Shown piece after piece: positions 1-9,266 of a stretch of 42,149 nucleotides of DNA. The notes beneath the pieces are model-generated. The model had not been told where the DNA came from and did not search any database. It saw nothing but the letters and a program-made list of their open reading frames with translations. Source of the DNA: an uncultured Pseudanabaenaceae cyanobacterium (GTDB taxonomy: Bacteria > Cyanobacteriota > Cyanobacteriia > PCC-9006 > JAAUQQ01); the NCBI GenBank assembly GCA_938017515.1, contig CALIJJ010000001.1:1-42149 (forward strand), in the 5' to 3' direction. A program made the translations under genes and the position numbers. Position 1 is the first letter of the stretch. Each line of letters starts with the position of its first letter.

Positions 1-2061
1 GGCGCGCTGGAAGCTAGCCAGGGCAAATATGAGCAGGCCATTCCCCTTTACGAACAAGCCTTGGCGATCGCCCGCCAAACGGAAAATACCCTGCAGCAGG
101 GCAGCCTCTGGCTCAATTTAGGGGCCGCCCACCATGCCCAAGGCGAGTTTGACCAGGCCCAACAGAACTATCAGAAAAGCCTAGACGCCTCAAAAACACT
201 GGGCAACCGCAAGCTCGAGGCCGAGGCGCTCGGCAGTTTAGGCGTGGTTCATGACAGCCAGGGAAAATTTGACCAGGCTGTGGCCTTTTTACGTCGCAGC
301 TTGGCCATTTCGCGGGAGATGGGCGATCGCCCCAGCGAAAGCACAACCCTCAATAACCTCGGCCACGCCCTCTACGCTGCGGGCAACCTGTCCGAAGCCG
401 AAACCACGCTCCGCGCAACATTGGCGGTGCTGGATGAGCTGCGCCAAGGGCTCAGCGATTTGGATAAGGTGTCTCTCTTTGACACCCAGGCAAAAACTTA
501 CAATCTCCTGCAGCAGGTGTTGATTGCCCAAAAGCGGCCGGAGCAAGCCTTGGAAGTCGCCGAGTGGGGACGAGGTCGGGCCTTTGCTGATTTGCTGGTC
601 CAGCGTTCGGAGACTCAGCCCAGCGAAGCCCACACGCAGCTACTCGCCCAGGCCGCCCAACCGCCCAACCTCCAAGCACTGAAAAAAGTTGCGCGATCGC
701 AACGGGCCACTCTCGTCGAATACACCCTTGTCCCCCAGGATGATTTTGTTCACCAGGGCAAACAGCTCGGTGTCCCAGCGGCCATCTACATCTGGGTCAT
801 CCAACCGGACGGTAGGGTGTCCCATCGCCAAGCGGACCTCCAGCCCCTGATTGAGCAGCAGCAATCCCTCGACAATCTGGTCCGGCTCTCCCGTTGCTTT
901 GAAGCGGACGTGATTTGCCGTCGTCGCCTGCGCCGCAGTCGAGGCGATCGCGGTTCTCGTTTTGTGGACCCTCTCCCTGAGCCAACACCGCATCCAAGCC
1001 CGTCTCTAGAGGTTGGGTTAGCGCCCCAGACTAAGCAAGGCCAGGGGGCCGCCCCCAAACAGCGCCCCACGGCGAGCAGCAGTCGGATCAGCCAGCGTCA
1101 TTTCTCCGCCCTACAAGACCTGCACAGCGTACTCATTGACCCCATTGCGGACCTGCTACCCCGCTCAGCCCGTGAGCGGGTGCTGTTTATTCCCCAGGGG
1201 TCGCTGTTCCTCGTGCCATTTCCGGCGCTGCAATCAGCGGATGGCGCGTTTCTGATTGAACGCCATACGTTGCTGACTGCGCCTTCCATTCAGGCCCTTG
1301 CCTTAACGGAGCAACGGGATGCCCAGCGTCAACGGTCTCACGAGGCTGGTTCGCGGTCGGGCTCGCGGTTGGGCGATCGTTCGGGCCATTCCGACGATCT
1401 TTCTTCCGACGACATTCTCATTGTTGGTAATCCCACCATGCCTGCGATCGCCCTCAAGCCGGGACAACCCCCCACGCCTCTTGCCCCGCTTCCGGGTTCA
1501 GAAGCAGAAGCATTGGCGATCGCCCAGACCCTCAACGTCTCCCCGCTCATCGGAGACGCTGCCACCGAAACCGCCATCCGCCAACGCCTCCCCCAAGCGA
1601 ACTGGATCCATCTCGCCACCCACGGCCTGTTGGACTATGGCCTAGCTAGCAAGCAACAAACCATGCCGGGTGCCCTCGCCTTCAGCCCCGACCGATCGCC
1701 GACGGATTTTCCAGACTCGTACCGTGACGGCCTCCTGACCGCCACCGAAATCATCAACTTCAACATCAGCGCAGATCTTGTCGTTCTTAGTGCCTGTGAC
1801 ACGGGTCGAGGTGAGGTCACAGGTGATGGCGTCGTTGGTCTGGCCCGGGCCTGGTTGGGGGCCGGGGCACCCAGCCTGGTTGTTTCGCTGTGGGCCGTGT
1901 CCGACGAATCCACTGCCATGCTCATGAAAACGTTCTATGACGGACTAAGCCAAGACCTCGATAAAGCCACCGCTCTACGCCAAGCCATCTTGACCACGGC
2001 TCAGCAATACGACAGCCCCTTTGATTGGGCTGCCTTTAGCCTGATGGGTGAAGGCAACTAA
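1..2061 (+). CDS. TPR-CHAT (caspase-like) protein, 5' end missing
   Basis: The reading frame is open from the first base, so the N-terminus lies outside the window; 686 residues are visible. The first ~150 residues are tetratricopeptide repeats (typical GKYEQAIPLYEQALAIAR spacing). The C-terminal third is a CHAT domain, a caspase-like peptidase fold: the histidine is in HLATHG (His at bases 1621-1623) and the nucleophile in LSACDTG (Cys at 1795-1797), followed by the conserved GDGVVGLARAWLGAG stretch. Both catalytic residues are present, so it is probably active. Two low-complexity inserts (about bases 910-1090 and 1310-1410, rich in Arg/Ser/Pro) interrupt the region before the CHAT core. TPR-CHAT proteins are abundant in cyanobacteria (HetF is one example), but the substrate here is unknown. 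No CRISPR or effector gene is next to it. Confidence 0.88.
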   Translation, partial: GALEASQGKYEQAIPLYEQALAIARQTENTLQQGSLWLNLGAAHHAQGEFDQAQQNYQKSLDASKTLGNRKLEAEALGSLGVVHDSQGKFDQAVAFLRRSLAISREMGDRPSESTTLNNLGHALYAAGNLSEAETTLRATLAVLDELRQGLSDLDKVSLFDTQAKTYNLLQQVLIAQKRPEQALEVAEWGRGRAFADLLVQRSETQPSEAHTQLLAQAAQPPNLQALKKVARSQRATLVEYTLVPQDDFVHQGKQLGVPAAIYIWVIQPDGRVSHRQADLQPLIEQQQSLDNLVRLSRCFEADVICRRRLRRSRGDRGSRFVDPLPEPTPHPSPSLEVGLAPQTKQGQGAAPKQRPTASSSRISQRHFSALQDLHSVLIDPIADLLPRSARERVLFIPQGSLFLVPFPALQSADGAFLIERHTLLTAPSIQALALTEQRDAQRQRSHEAGSRSGSRLGDRSGHSDDLSSDDILIVGNPTMPAIALKPGQPPTPLAPLPGSEAEALAIAQTLNVSPLIGDAATETAIRQRLPQANWIHLATHGLLDYGLASKQQTMPGALAFSPDRSPTDFPDSYRDGLLTATEIINFNISADLVVLSACDTGRGEVTGDGVVGLARAWLGAGAPSLVVSLWAVSDESTAMLMKTFYDGLSQDLDKATALRQAILTTAQQYDSPFDWAAFSLMGEGN
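64..71. repeat. HIP1 octamer (example of many)
   Basis: GCGATCGC, the highly iterated palindrome of cyanobacterial chromosomes, occurs here and many more times through the window, inside genes (for example in leuB, hisZ and accD) as well as between them. It is a genome-wide signature rather than a local element. It supports cyanobacterial origin and argues against recent foreign acquisition of the genes that contain it. Confidence 0.9.
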
Positions 2062-2450
2062 ACCCCGTCTGGCCAGCACAGGCGCCATCCAGGAACCCAT
2101 GGGGCAAACCGAGCCACTGAGCCCTTGGGAACTCTCAGACTGCAAGGCCAACGGAGATGTCCCCGAATATTCTGTATTCGTTGGTATATGCCGCTATGCC
2201 ATCAATGCCTTCCATTTAGATTTAGCTCCGCCAAGAGGTTTACATTTATTTACATAGTTCGTTAGGATAGGGGAGAAATATTTGAGTAGATGTACTCAGC
2301 TCTTTACTCTGCTTAACATTGCACCATTGAGTTGAGTCAAGTTGCTCACAACATTAGGCGCATGTTGCCAGTGGCCATTGATCAGCGGCCGAGCTCCTCG
2401 ATACCGCAGACAGCATGCTCCTCAACTGCCGAATTCTCGGATCTGTTTTG
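2062..2450. other. Intergenic region upstream of ndhD
   Basis: This 389-bp stretch has no convincing gene. It holds a perfect HLR1 direct repeat at 2239-2256 and, just downstream, an inverted repeat GAGTA-N4-TACTC at 2284-2297. I see no clear terminator for the upstream TPR-CHAT gene. Confidence 0.6.
2239..2256 (+). promoter_or_regulatory. HLR1 motif, predicted RpaB site of ndhD
   Basis: TTTACATTTATTTACATA matches the HLR1 consensus (G/T)TTACA(T/A)(T/A)-NN-(G/T)TTACA(T/A)(T/A) at every defined position, with the required 2-base spacer. In cyanobacteria HLR1 is bound by the response regulator RpaB, which represses high-light genes in low light and activates some photosystem I genes, depending on its position. 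It lies about 195 bp before the ndhD start, so it probably sits at the ndhD promoter with a fairly long leader. Binding is inferred from sequence only. Confidence 0.65.
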
Positions 2451-4052
2451 ATGGAAAGTGCTCAATTCCCCTGGCTGACAGCCATTCTTCTGCTGCCCCT
2501 AGTCGCAGCTCTCCCGATTCCCCTCATCCCAGATAAGGAAGGCAAAACCATCCGCTGGTATGCCTTGGGAGTCGGCCTGATTGATTTCGCGTTAATGATT
2601 TATGCCTTTGGAAGTCAGTACTTACTTCAAAGTGCCGACGTTCAGATGTCTGAGACTTACAACTGGCTCCCCCAAATCGGTGTGAGTTGGTCCTTGGCGG
2701 TGGATGGTTTATCCATGCCGCTGGTTCTGTTGACGGGGCTTGTCACAACGTTGGCCATGTTGGCCGCTTGGAACACAACCGAGAAGCCCAAGCTGTTGTT
2801 TGGCTTGATGCTTCTGATGTACAGCGCCCAAACGGCGGTGTTCATGGCTCAGGATTTGTTGATGTTCTTCCTGGTCTGGGAACTGGAGCTGGTTCCGGTT
2901 TACTTGCTCATCTCCATCTGGGGTGGACCGAAGCGCCTGTATGCTTCAACAAAGTTCATCCTTTATACGGCGATCGCTTCCATTTTCATTTTGGTCGCAG
3001 CGCTGTCCATGGCCTTCTACGGGGTCGAACCCGGACAAGCCGTCACCTTCGACATGCAGGCCCTGGGCATGAAGGATTATCCGATGGGCTTGGAGATGCT
3101 GCTCTATGCCGGTTTCCTTGTTGCCTTCGGTACTAAGCTGTCGGTCTTTCCCCTCCACACCTGGCTGCCCGATGCCCACGGTGAGGCTAGCGCCCCCGGT
3201 TCCATGTTGCTCGCAGGCATCCTGCTGAAGATGGGTGGCTACGGTCTGCTCCGCTTCAATGTGGAAATGCTGCCGGAAGCACACATCAAGTTCGCGCCGA
3301 TTCTGGCAATTTTGGGTGTGGTCAACATCGTCTACGGTGCCCTCTCCGCCTTTGCCCAGGACAACCTCAAGCGTCGCATTGCCTATTCCTCAATTTCTCA
3401 CATGGGCTTCGTCCTGCTGGGAATCGCGGCTTACAACAGCCTGGGCCTGAGTGGTGCGATGCTCCAGATGGTCTCCCATGGTCTGATTGCAGCGGCACTC
3501 TTCTTCCTCAGCGGTGTTGCCTACGAGCGCACCCATACGCTGAAGATGGAGAAGATGAGCGGCCTAGCCAAGCAGATGCCGATTGCCTTTGCATTGTTTA
3601 CGGCGGCTTCGATGGCTTCCCTGGCATTGCCCGGTATGAGTGGTTTCGTCAGTGAGTTGGCTATCTTCCTCGGCTTCGCGACTGATACTGCTTATAGCTA
3701 TGGTTTCCGCGTCGTCGTGGTTTTTCTGGCTGCGGTGGGCTTGGTTCTGACACCGATGTATATGCTGTCGATGCTGCGCCGCGTTTTCTACGGCGACCTC
3801 AAGCTGAAGTTGGATGGCTTTGATGCGAGTCCTCGCGAGATTTTCATCGCCCTGTGTCTGTTGGTTCCGGTGATTGGTATTGGTGTTTATCCCAAGCTGG
3901 CGACGAATCTGCACGATGTGAAGACTGAGGCGCTCGCTACCCGCGTCCAAGCTGAACTCCCAGCCTTCGCTCAAAAGCAGCAGGGAACATTGTTCTCCCA
4001 GCAGCTCACAGCTCCAACCTTGGCTGAAGCTGACTTTGCTCGGATTGATTAG
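2451..4052 (+). CDS. ndhD: NAD(P)H-quinone oxidoreductase subunit 4 (NdhD1/D2 type)
   Basis: Proton-pumping antiporter-like membrane subunit of the photosynthetic NDH-1 complex, which takes electrons from ferredoxin to plastoquinone in the thylakoid membrane (cyclic flow and respiration). It has 533 residues and about 14 hydrophobic segments. The family signatures are plain: [11 protein letters not shown] with the conserved membrane glutamate, [14 protein letters not shown] preceded by the conserved lysine, [16 protein letters not shown] and [11 protein letters not shown] start at ATG 2451 because the sequence [10 protein letters not shown] aligns with the usual NdhD N-terminus; an in-frame ATG at 2415 would add 12 unusual residues. 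It resembles NdhD1/NdhD2 (respiratory/cyclic forms) more than NdhD3/D4 of the CO2-uptake complexes, but I cannot choose between D1 and D2. It is monocistronic, with HLR1 upstream and a terminator downstream. Confidence 0.95.
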   Translation: MESAQFPWLTAILLLPLVAALPIPLIPDKEGKTIRWYALGVGLIDFALMIYAFGSQYLLQSADVQMSETYNWLPQIGVSWSLAVDGLSMPLVLLTGLVTTLAMLAAWNTTEKPKLLFGLMLLMYSAQTAVFMAQDLLMFFLVWELELVPVYLLISIWGGPKRLYASTKFILYTAIASIFILVAALSMAFYGVEPGQAVTFDMQALGMKDYPMGLEMLLYAGFLVAFGTKLSVFPLHTWLPDAHGEASAPGSMLLAGILLKMGGYGLLRFNVEMLPEAHIKFAPILAILGVVNIVYGALSAFAQDNLKRRIAYSSISHMGFVLLGIAAYNSLGLSGAMLQMVSHGLIAAALFFLSGVAYERTHTLKMEKMSGLAKQMPIAFALFTAASMASLALPGMSGFVSELAIFLGFATDTAYSYGFRVVVVFLAAVGLVLTPMYMLSMLRRVFYGDLKLKLDGFDASPREIFIALCLLVPVIGIGVYPKLATNLHDVKTEALATRVQAELPAFAQKQQGTLFSQQLTAPTLAEADFARID

Positions 4053-4111
4053 TGACGGATTCTCTCTGGGGATGATTCCAGCACGGATTGAATGACTGAC
4101 CGATTTCTTCA

Positions 4112-4137
4112 AGCCTCACCCCCGGGTGGGGCTTTTT
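4112..4137 (+). terminator. Rho-independent terminator after ndhD
   Basis: GC-rich hairpin (AGCCTCACC, short C-rich loop, GGTGGGGCT with one G-T pair) followed directly by TTTTT. It lies 60 bp after the ndhD stop and between convergent genes. Confidence 0.75.
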
Positions 4138-4197
4138 GCTGGGTGTTTATGATGAGGGTGAGATTGTTGCCCACTGGAGCCCAGTGTGGAATCAAGC

Positions 4198-4755
4198 CTA
4201 TGGTTGCCAGCCCGCAAGCCCCCAGTTCTCCAACCGCTTCTCTGGATATTGCCTGGGAGAAGCTGCCTGACGAAAATCCTCGTCCTCAAAACAACAGAAG
4301 ATGACTTGCTGTGGTAGCGGCTGATTGCTCAGCCATTGCTCGACTGACGAGATCGCGATCGCACAGGCCTGCTCTCGCGGAAACTGATAGGAGCCCGTGG
4401 CAATGCAGGGAAACGCAATCGATGGGATGCCGTTTTTCTTTGCGAGGGCGAGAGTGGCCTGATAGCAGGACCGCAGCGTTTCGCCCTCGCCATAGCTGCC
4501 ACCCTCCCACACCGGACCCACGGTATGGATAATGAACTTCGCTGCAAGCTGGTGTCCACCTGTGATGCGAGCTTCACCCTCCGGGCAGAGACCAATGCCC
4601 TGACATTCCGCCACCAAACCTGGACCTGCAGCGGCGTGAATGGCACCATCGACCCCACCGCCGCCGCAAAGCGATTCGTTTGCCGCGGTGACGATCGCAT
4701 CAATCGCAAGTGTGGTGATGTCGCCCTGGATAACTTGGATGCCTGAATTGGTCAT
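4198..4755 (-). CDS. Macrodomain protein (ADP-ribose / O-acetyl-ADP-ribose hydrolase type)
   Basis: A single macrodomain of 185 residues, close to the length of MacroD/YmdB proteins that hydrolyse O-acetyl-ADP-ribose or remove mono-ADP-ribose from proteins. The ligand loop [16 protein letters not shown] and the HTVGPVW strand are clear. One departure: the usual NAAN motif reads TAAN. The N-terminus IQVIQGDIT is the normal first strand. I start at ATG 4755, 11 bp after the stop of the upstream guanine deaminase gene; the frame stays open further upstream but would then overlap that gene. The two genes therefore look like one transcript, linking nucleotide salvage with ADP-ribose metabolism. 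Confidence 0.85.
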   Translation of the reverse strand: MTNSGIQVIQGDITTLAIDAIVTAANESLCGGGGVDGAIHAAAGPGLVAECQGIGLCPEGEARITGGHQLAAKFIIHTVGPVWEGGSYGEGETLRSCYQATLALAKKNGIPSIAFPCIATGSYQFPREQACAIAISSVEQWLSNQPLPQQVIFCCFEDEDFRQAASPRQYPEKRLENWGLAGWQP

Positions 4756-4766
4756 AGCCCTAGCCG

Positions 4767-5246
4767 CTAATAATCTGTCCGATCGCCTTTCTCTGCCCAC
4801 TCCTGAAACACGGTATTGGCTTCATCCCGCAGCAGCGGCTCCATGGGCAACTGACGATCGCCCTTGGCCAAGTCCAGCTCCTCGTAAATGAACTGGTCGT
4901 CAAAGGCGATCGCTGCCGCATCCTCCTTGGTATTGCCATAGAAAATGCGATCCAGCCGCGACCAGTAAATTGCCCCCAAACACATCGGGCAAGGCTCACA
5001 GCTGGTATACAGCTCACAACCGTCGAGCTGAAAGGAATTGAGGTTGATGCAGGCACGGCGGATGACAACCACTTCAGCATGGGCGGTGGGGTCGTTGCTT
5101 GAGGTGACTTCGTTATGGCCCTCGGCAATAATCTGGCCGTCTTTGACAATGACAGCGCCAAAGGGTCCACCCTTGTTGGTGCGCATACCCTGCTGGGAGA
5201 GGGCGATCGCCCGACGCATAAATTCTTGTTGATGTTCTTGGCTCAT
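4767..5246 (-). CDS. guaD: Guanine deaminase (cytidine deaminase fold)
   Basis: Converts guanine to xanthine in purine salvage. The 159-residue protein closely resembles Bacillus GuaD in motif order: [12 protein letters not shown], then the HAE zinc/proton-shuttle motif (His57, Glu59) and [15 protein letters not shown] with zinc ligands Cys86 and Cys89. The GuaD-type C-terminus with the acidic [12 protein letters not shown] segment separates it from tRNA adenosine deaminase TadA. The start is ATG 5246; the frame extends 12 codons upstream, but that segment is not family-like. It is transcribed away from the petL-like gene and towards the macrodomain gene, with an 11-bp gap that suggests co-transcription. 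Confidence 0.88.
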   Translation of the reverse strand: MSQEHQQEFMRRAIALSQQGMRTNKGGPFGAVIVKDGQIIAEGHNEVTSSNDPTAHAEVVVIRRACINLNSFQLDGCELYTSCEPCPMCLGAIYWSRLDRIFYGNTKEDAAAIAFDDQFIYEELDLAKGDRQLPMEPLLRDEANTVFQEWAEKGDRTDY

Positions 5247-5387
5247 GGTGGGCGCGGGTTTCAGAACTCCGGTGTCTCGCAACGCATCACGGTAACTGTT
5301 TCAGATCTTCGCAGAAACTGGGTGGCTCGATCGAGTGCTGTGCTTCAATAGATGAAGCAAGTTTGATAAACCTTAAGGGAAATAACT

Positions 5388-5480
5388 ATGGGCGTTGTTC
5401 TGTACTTTGCGTTTCTGGGTGCTGGCTTTGCCGCAGCTGTAGCTCTGCTGTTCGGTCTGCGTGCCGTCAAGTTGATCTAG
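5388..5480 (+). CDS. petL: Cytochrome b6f subunit PetL (probable)
   Basis: A 30-residue peptide that is almost entirely one hydrophobic helix, beginning MGVVLYFAFLGAG and ending GLRAVKLI. The single-helix layout and the Lys-Leu-Ile end match PetL, the small peripheral subunit that stabilises the cytochrome b6f dimer in the thylakoid membrane. AGGGA lies 8 bp before the ATG. A strong terminator 65 bp downstream makes this a stand-alone short transcript, as is usual for small photosynthetic subunits. Another single-helix thylakoid peptide remains possible, because so short a sequence gives limited support. Confidence 0.7.
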   Translation: MGVVLYFAFLGAGFAAAVALLFGLRAVKLI

Positions 5481-5544
5481 TCGTTAGCTCCCGAGCGGCT
5501 CGGTTCATCCAGTGATGGGTGAGCAACGTAATCAATATCACCTG

Positions 5545-5577
5545 AGAGGGCCTTGTCGATGGACAAGGCCCTCTTTT
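5545..5577 (+). terminator. Rho-independent terminator after petL
   Basis: Perfect 12-13 bp stem, GAGGGCCTTGTC / GACAAGGCCCTC with a 4-base loop GATG, followed by TTTT. It is one of the strongest terminators in the window. Confidence 0.9.
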
Positions 5578-5606
5578 GATCAGGGTGATGTTTGATCAGG
5601 GTGATG
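5575..5606. repeat. 16-bp tandem duplication
   Basis: TTTGATCAGGGTGATG occurs twice head to tail immediately after the petL terminator hairpin, overlapping its T-tract. It looks like a replication-slippage duplication with no evident function. Confidence 0.85.
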
Positions 5607-5811
5607 TTTAATCTGGGGAATTTTGCATCCGCTGCGATCGCACCCCTGAATCCGATTGAAGTAGGGACTGGAATCAGCAGACAGCAGGCACACATCGATG
5701 CAGGCTCCTATGGCGGAACCACGGAACCCGTGTATCCTACGCAGCCTAAGGGAATTCTAGATGTATCGATTTCCCACGCCCCGGTTTAACGGGGTGATGT
5801 AAGCACCTCCT

Positions 5812-7665
5812 ATGATCCAGGCTAGCTTTGACTTTGACCCCGCCATTCTTCCAACGAGCCAAGACTTAAAAACGAATCTGTTATTGCGGTTTCGAGCGGA
5901 TAGTGCTGAGTTGCCCCGCCGCGATCTCAATCTATCCCTTGTGATCGATCGATCCGGTTCCATGGCCGGGGCTCCACTTCAACATGCGCTTCGTGCTGCA
6001 GAGTCGGTGGTTGATCAGCTCGAAGCCAGCGACAGGCTCTCGGTCGTGGTCTATGACGATCACATTGATACTGTCATTCCTCCCCAAGCGGTGGTGGACA
6101 AAGCTGCCCTCAAGGCTGACCTGCGTCGGGTGTATGCGGGGGGCATTACGAATTTGTCGGGGGGGTGGCTCAAGGGCTGTGAATACGTCCAAGCAGAGCT
6201 CGATGCCCAGCAGATGATTAACCGCGTTCTCTTGCTGACCGATGGACGCGCCAATATGGGGATTACAGATCCTACAGTCTTAACGACAACGTCTGGGCAA
6301 AAAGCAGAAGCAGGCATCACAACAACAACCCTGGGGTTTGGCCAGGGGTTTAATGAGGACCTGCTGATTGGCATGGCCCGCGCTGCCAATGGGAATTTCT
6401 ACTTTATCCAGAGTGTGGATGAGGCCAGCGAGGTCTTTGGCATGGAGCTGAAGAGTTTGCGAGCCGTGGCGGGTCAGAGCCTGACGGTCACGCTGGAATT
6501 GGCGGCTGGTGTGACGCTGGTGGACACGCTGAGTTTGGCGAAGGTCACCCAGACAGATGCTGGAACAACTCAATTGGAGTTGGGAGAGCTGTACGAAGGA
6601 GAGGATAAATTGTTGGGATTGAGTTTGGCGATCGCCGATGCTCCCCTCGGCCAGCAGCCCCTGCTCAAAATCCACTACCAAGCTGATGTCGTCAACGATG
6701 GCGTCATTGAGCATGTGTCCGGTACCCAGGACATTGTTGCCACGGTTGGCACGATTGAAGAATCAGCCAACGCCGCCTCTAGTCAAGTTGTCCTAGAACT
6801 CAGCCATCTGACGATCGCGAAGGCCAAGGAAACGGCCCTGGCTCTGGCTGAGCAAGGCCAGCAGGGCCAAGCCGAACAGATTTTGCGCGACCTGGTTCAG
6901 CAGCTTCAAGACAAAGGGTTGAACGAGACCTTTGAAATCGCGGAAGAAATTGAACAACTCAACTACTTTGCGGCTCGGATCGCCCAGGGGTCTCTGGGGA
7001 ATGCGGGTCGTAAGGAATTGCGCGATCAGAGTTACCAGAGTCTCAGCCGTAACCGCAATGAGCTGGCAGCACGCGGTGTGACTGCGGGTGATGAGATCTA
7101 CAGCTTGCAGACCACCGAGGATGCGGGGGCAGGCATCGAGCTGCACTGTGTCCGTGAGGGCGGTAAGCTCCGGGTCCAGGTGCTGTCGGAGGGCTATGAG
7201 GAGGCTAGAAATGTTCAGTTCCCCCGGGCACTGAGGGCGGAAGGGGCACGCTATACGGTTGAGGCGTTGGTGCTGTCCAGCAATGGCAGCTTTTATCGGG
7301 TCGAGGGAGACATCTCGCGCTTGGTCAAATCCGGTGAAGTGGATCAGTTTGCCCTGGGGCAGCGGCGATCGCGCGCTGCGGGAACTGCTAAAGCAGCCAA
7401 AGGCCCAGCCAGTGCCGCTGACTTACCCACCACGGATACTATCGGGGATGGCGTGTTGGTGCAGTGTGTCAAAGATGGCCGTAAGATCCGCGCTCGGGTT
7501 GTTTCCGATGGCTATGAGCCAGACTGGAATATGCGCTTCCCGCGCTCGGTGCGTGAGGAGGGCATGCTCTACGTGGTGGATGAAATCAAAACGGCACCGG
7601 ATGGCAAGTCCTATATTGCCTGCGGCCAGATTAAGCGGTTTGTGCAGCAGGCGATCGCCTCCTAG
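5812..7665 (+). CDS. VWA-domain protein with duplicated C-terminal domain
   Basis: 617 residues. A von Willebrand factor A domain follows a short N-terminal strand region: the metal-ion-dependent adhesion site DRSGS (Asp46, Ser48, Ser50) is intact and LLTDGRANMG supplies the later acidic residue. The middle part resembles the beta-sandwich/helical region of bacterial Ca-activated chloride channel-like VWA proteins. The C-terminus has two related units of about 70 residues (roughly 437-506 and 543-612), each with a Cys-Val core strand, a GYE turn, a FPR motif and a glycine-rich end; they are joined by an Ala-rich linker. I do not recognise this unit. There is no signal peptide or membrane segment, so it is probably cytoplasmic. 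No MoxR ATPase is adjacent. The function is unknown; a metal-dependent scaffold is a fair inference. Confidence 0.85.
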   Translation: MIQASFDFDPAILPTSQDLKTNLLLRFRADSAELPRRDLNLSLVIDRSGSMAGAPLQHALRAAESVVDQLEASDRLSVVVYDDHIDTVIPPQAVVDKAALKADLRRVYAGGITNLSGGWLKGCEYVQAELDAQQMINRVLLLTDGRANMGITDPTVLTTTSGQKAEAGITTTTLGFGQGFNEDLLIGMARAANGNFYFIQSVDEASEVFGMELKSLRAVAGQSLTVTLELAAGVTLVDTLSLAKVTQTDAGTTQLELGELYEGEDKLLGLSLAIADAPLGQQPLLKIHYQADVVNDGVIEHVSGTQDIVATVGTIEESANAASSQVVLELSHLTIAKAKETALALAEQGQQGQAEQILRDLVQQLQDKGLNETFEIAEEIEQLNYFAARIAQGSLGNAGRKELRDQSYQSLSRNRNELAARGVTAGDEIYSLQTTEDAGAGIELHCVREGGKLRVQVLSEGYEEARNVQFPRALRAEGARYTVEALVLSSNGSFYRVEGDISRLVKSGEVDQFALGQRRSRAAGTAKAAKGPASAADLPTTDTIGDGVLVQCVKDGRKIRARVVSDGYEPDWNMRFPRSVREEGMLYVVDEIKTAPDGKSYIACGQIKRFVQQAIAS

Positions 7666-7788
7666 TGCTTCTCAGGTGCGGTGGGTAGATAACGTTGAGT
7701 TGCCTTGGGATGAGCAATGGGTTTCCGCTAGCGTATTCTGGTCTTTGCCTGATTGGCGCAAGAAGCTGACCTTAAGCAATAACTCACC

Positions 7789-8874
7789 ATGTCCCAGACC
7801 TATCGCATCACACTGCTCCCCGGCGACGGCATTGGCCCCGAAATCATGGCCGTCACCGTCGAGATTCTGAAGCGCATTGGCCAACAGCACGACCTTCAGT
7901 TCGAATTCACCGAAGCCCTGCTCGGCGGAGCCGCCATTGATGCGACGGGGGCGCCGCTGCCGGAAGCAACGCTCACGGCCTGCCGCGCCAGTGATGCCGT
8001 GCTTTTGGCGGCAATCGGTGGCTATAAGTGGGATAACTTGCCTCGCAACCAACGGCCCGAAACCGGTCTGCTGGGTCTGCGTGCAGGCCTACAACTCTTT
8101 GCCAACCTGCGTCCCGCGACGATTCTGCCCCAGCTCATCGACGCCTCAAGCCTCAAGCGCGATGTGGTAGAAGGGGTGGACCTCATGGTGGTGCGGGAGT
8201 TGACCGGCGGCATTTACTTTGGTGAGCCGAAGGGGGTGTTTGAAACTGAATCCGGTGAACAACGCGGCGTCAACACCATGGCCTACAAGATTTCGGAAAT
8301 TGATCGCATTGGCCGGGTTGCCTTCGAGACCGCTCAGAAGCGCGGCAAAAAGCTCTGCTCGGTGGATAAGGCGAATGTGTTGGAAGTGTCCCAGCTGTGG
8401 CGCGATCGCATCAATGCCCTCGCCCCCGAATACCCCGACGTCGAACTCACCCATCTCTACGTCGATAACGCTGCCATGCAGCTCGTCCGCGCCCCCAAAC
8501 AATTTGACACCATCGTCACCGGCAATCTCTTTGGCGACATCCTCTCGGACATCGCCGCGATGCTCACCGGCAGCATCGGCATGTTGCCCTCCGCTAGTCT
8601 TGGCGCCGATGGCCCCGGTGTCTTTGAGCCGGTCCACGGTTCTGCCCCTGATATTGCTGGAGAAGACAAAGCGAATCCCCTAGCCCAAGTGCTGAGTGCA
8701 GCGATGATGCTGCGCTATGGTCTCAACCAACCCGCTGCTGCGACCCAACTCGAACAGGCTGTTCTCACCGTCATGGATGCTGGGTATCGCACGGGAGACA
8801 TCATGGCCGAAGGCATGAAGCCCGTCGGCTGCAAAGCAATGGGGCAAGCGCTGATGGATGCAATTCAGGCTTAA
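7789..8874 (+). CDS. leuB: 3-Isopropylmalate dehydrogenase
   Basis: Oxidises and decarboxylates 3-isopropylmalate with NAD+ in leucine synthesis. The 361 residues match the family length. Signatures: [11 protein letters not shown] at the N-terminus, [14 protein letters not shown] at the substrate loop, [20 protein letters not shown] with the metal-binding aspartates, and [12 protein letters not shown] at the nucleotide site. The ATG at 7789 gives the expected N-terminus. No strong Shine-Dalgarno is visible, which is common in cyanobacteria. It stands alone, with a terminator about 80 bp downstream. Confidence 0.96.
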   Translation: MSQTYRITLLPGDGIGPEIMAVTVEILKRIGQQHDLQFEFTEALLGGAAIDATGAPLPEATLTACRASDAVLLAAIGGYKWDNLPRNQRPETGLLGLRAGLQLFANLRPATILPQLIDASSLKRDVVEGVDLMVVRELTGGIYFGEPKGVFETESGEQRGVNTMAYKISEIDRIGRVAFETAQKRGKKLCSVDKANVLEVSQLWRDRINALAPEYPDVELTHLYVDNAAMQLVRAPKQFDTIVTGNLFGDILSDIAAMLTGSIGMLPSASLGADGPGVFEPVHGSAPDIAGEDKANPLAQVLSAAMMLRYGLNQPAAATQLEQAVLTVMDAGYRTGDIMAEGMKPVGCKAMGQALMDAIQA

Positions 8875-8951
8875 TTCTGCCGTGAATTCTTCCATTGCAG
8901 GTCAGTTGAAGTGGGGTCCCGGATGCCTTTGTTCCTTTCTTTGACCTGATC

Positions 8952-8986
8952 GAAGGCGTAGTTTTAACGACTACGCCTTCTCTTTT
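8952..8986 (+). terminator. Rho-independent terminator after leuB
   Basis: Perfect 11-bp stem GAAGGCGTAGT / ACTACGCCTTC around a 7-base loop, followed by TCTTTT. Confidence 0.88.
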
Positions 8987-9080
8987 GGGATGTTCAAACA
9001 CCAAAAGCTGAAGTGCTCTAATCAGATTGAACCCTTAAGAAATTACGTGAGCACGCGATCGGGTTTTGCAAGCCACCTTT

Positions 9081-9106
9081 GATAAAAGACACGGATAAAA
9101 GACACG
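9081..9106. repeat. 13-bp tandem repeat
   Basis: GATAAAAGACACG is present twice in direct succession. No function is evident. Confidence 0.85.
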
Positions 9107-9260
9107 TATTCAACGATCGGATCTTTTTTATTTTTTTCTCCCTGCGTAAATCAAACTAGGTCATTTCTCGTAAAGGAAGATTTCGGTCAGCCACAGACGA
9201 ATATATCGATGTAAACGCTCACCTACCAAGCATCGCAGCACATAGATAGAGCAAACTTAC

Positions 9261-9266
9261 TATAAT
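9261..9266 (+). promoter_or_regulatory. Putative -10 box (TATAAT)
   Basis: A consensus TATAAT in an AT-rich context. No good TTGACA is seen 17 bp upstream. If used, the transcript would have a leader of about 230 nt before the GTG at 9500. Confidence 0.4.

Larger units (their letters stand above)
5481..5811. other. Intergenic region between petL and the VWA gene
   Basis: This 331-bp region holds the petL terminator, a 16-bp tandem duplication at 5575-5606 and a small hairpin CCCCG-N6-CGGGG at 5779-5794 just before the VWA gene start. I see no supported gene. Confidence 0.6.

Noticed and set aside
2048..2257. Small plus-strand frame after the TPR-CHAT gene
   Set aside because: It overlaps the end of the TPR-CHAT frame and the HLR1 region, with no family resemblance.
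3564..4112. 182-codon antisense frame opposite the end of ndhD
   Set aside because: It is a shadow of a well-supported ndhD and runs into the terminator hairpin.
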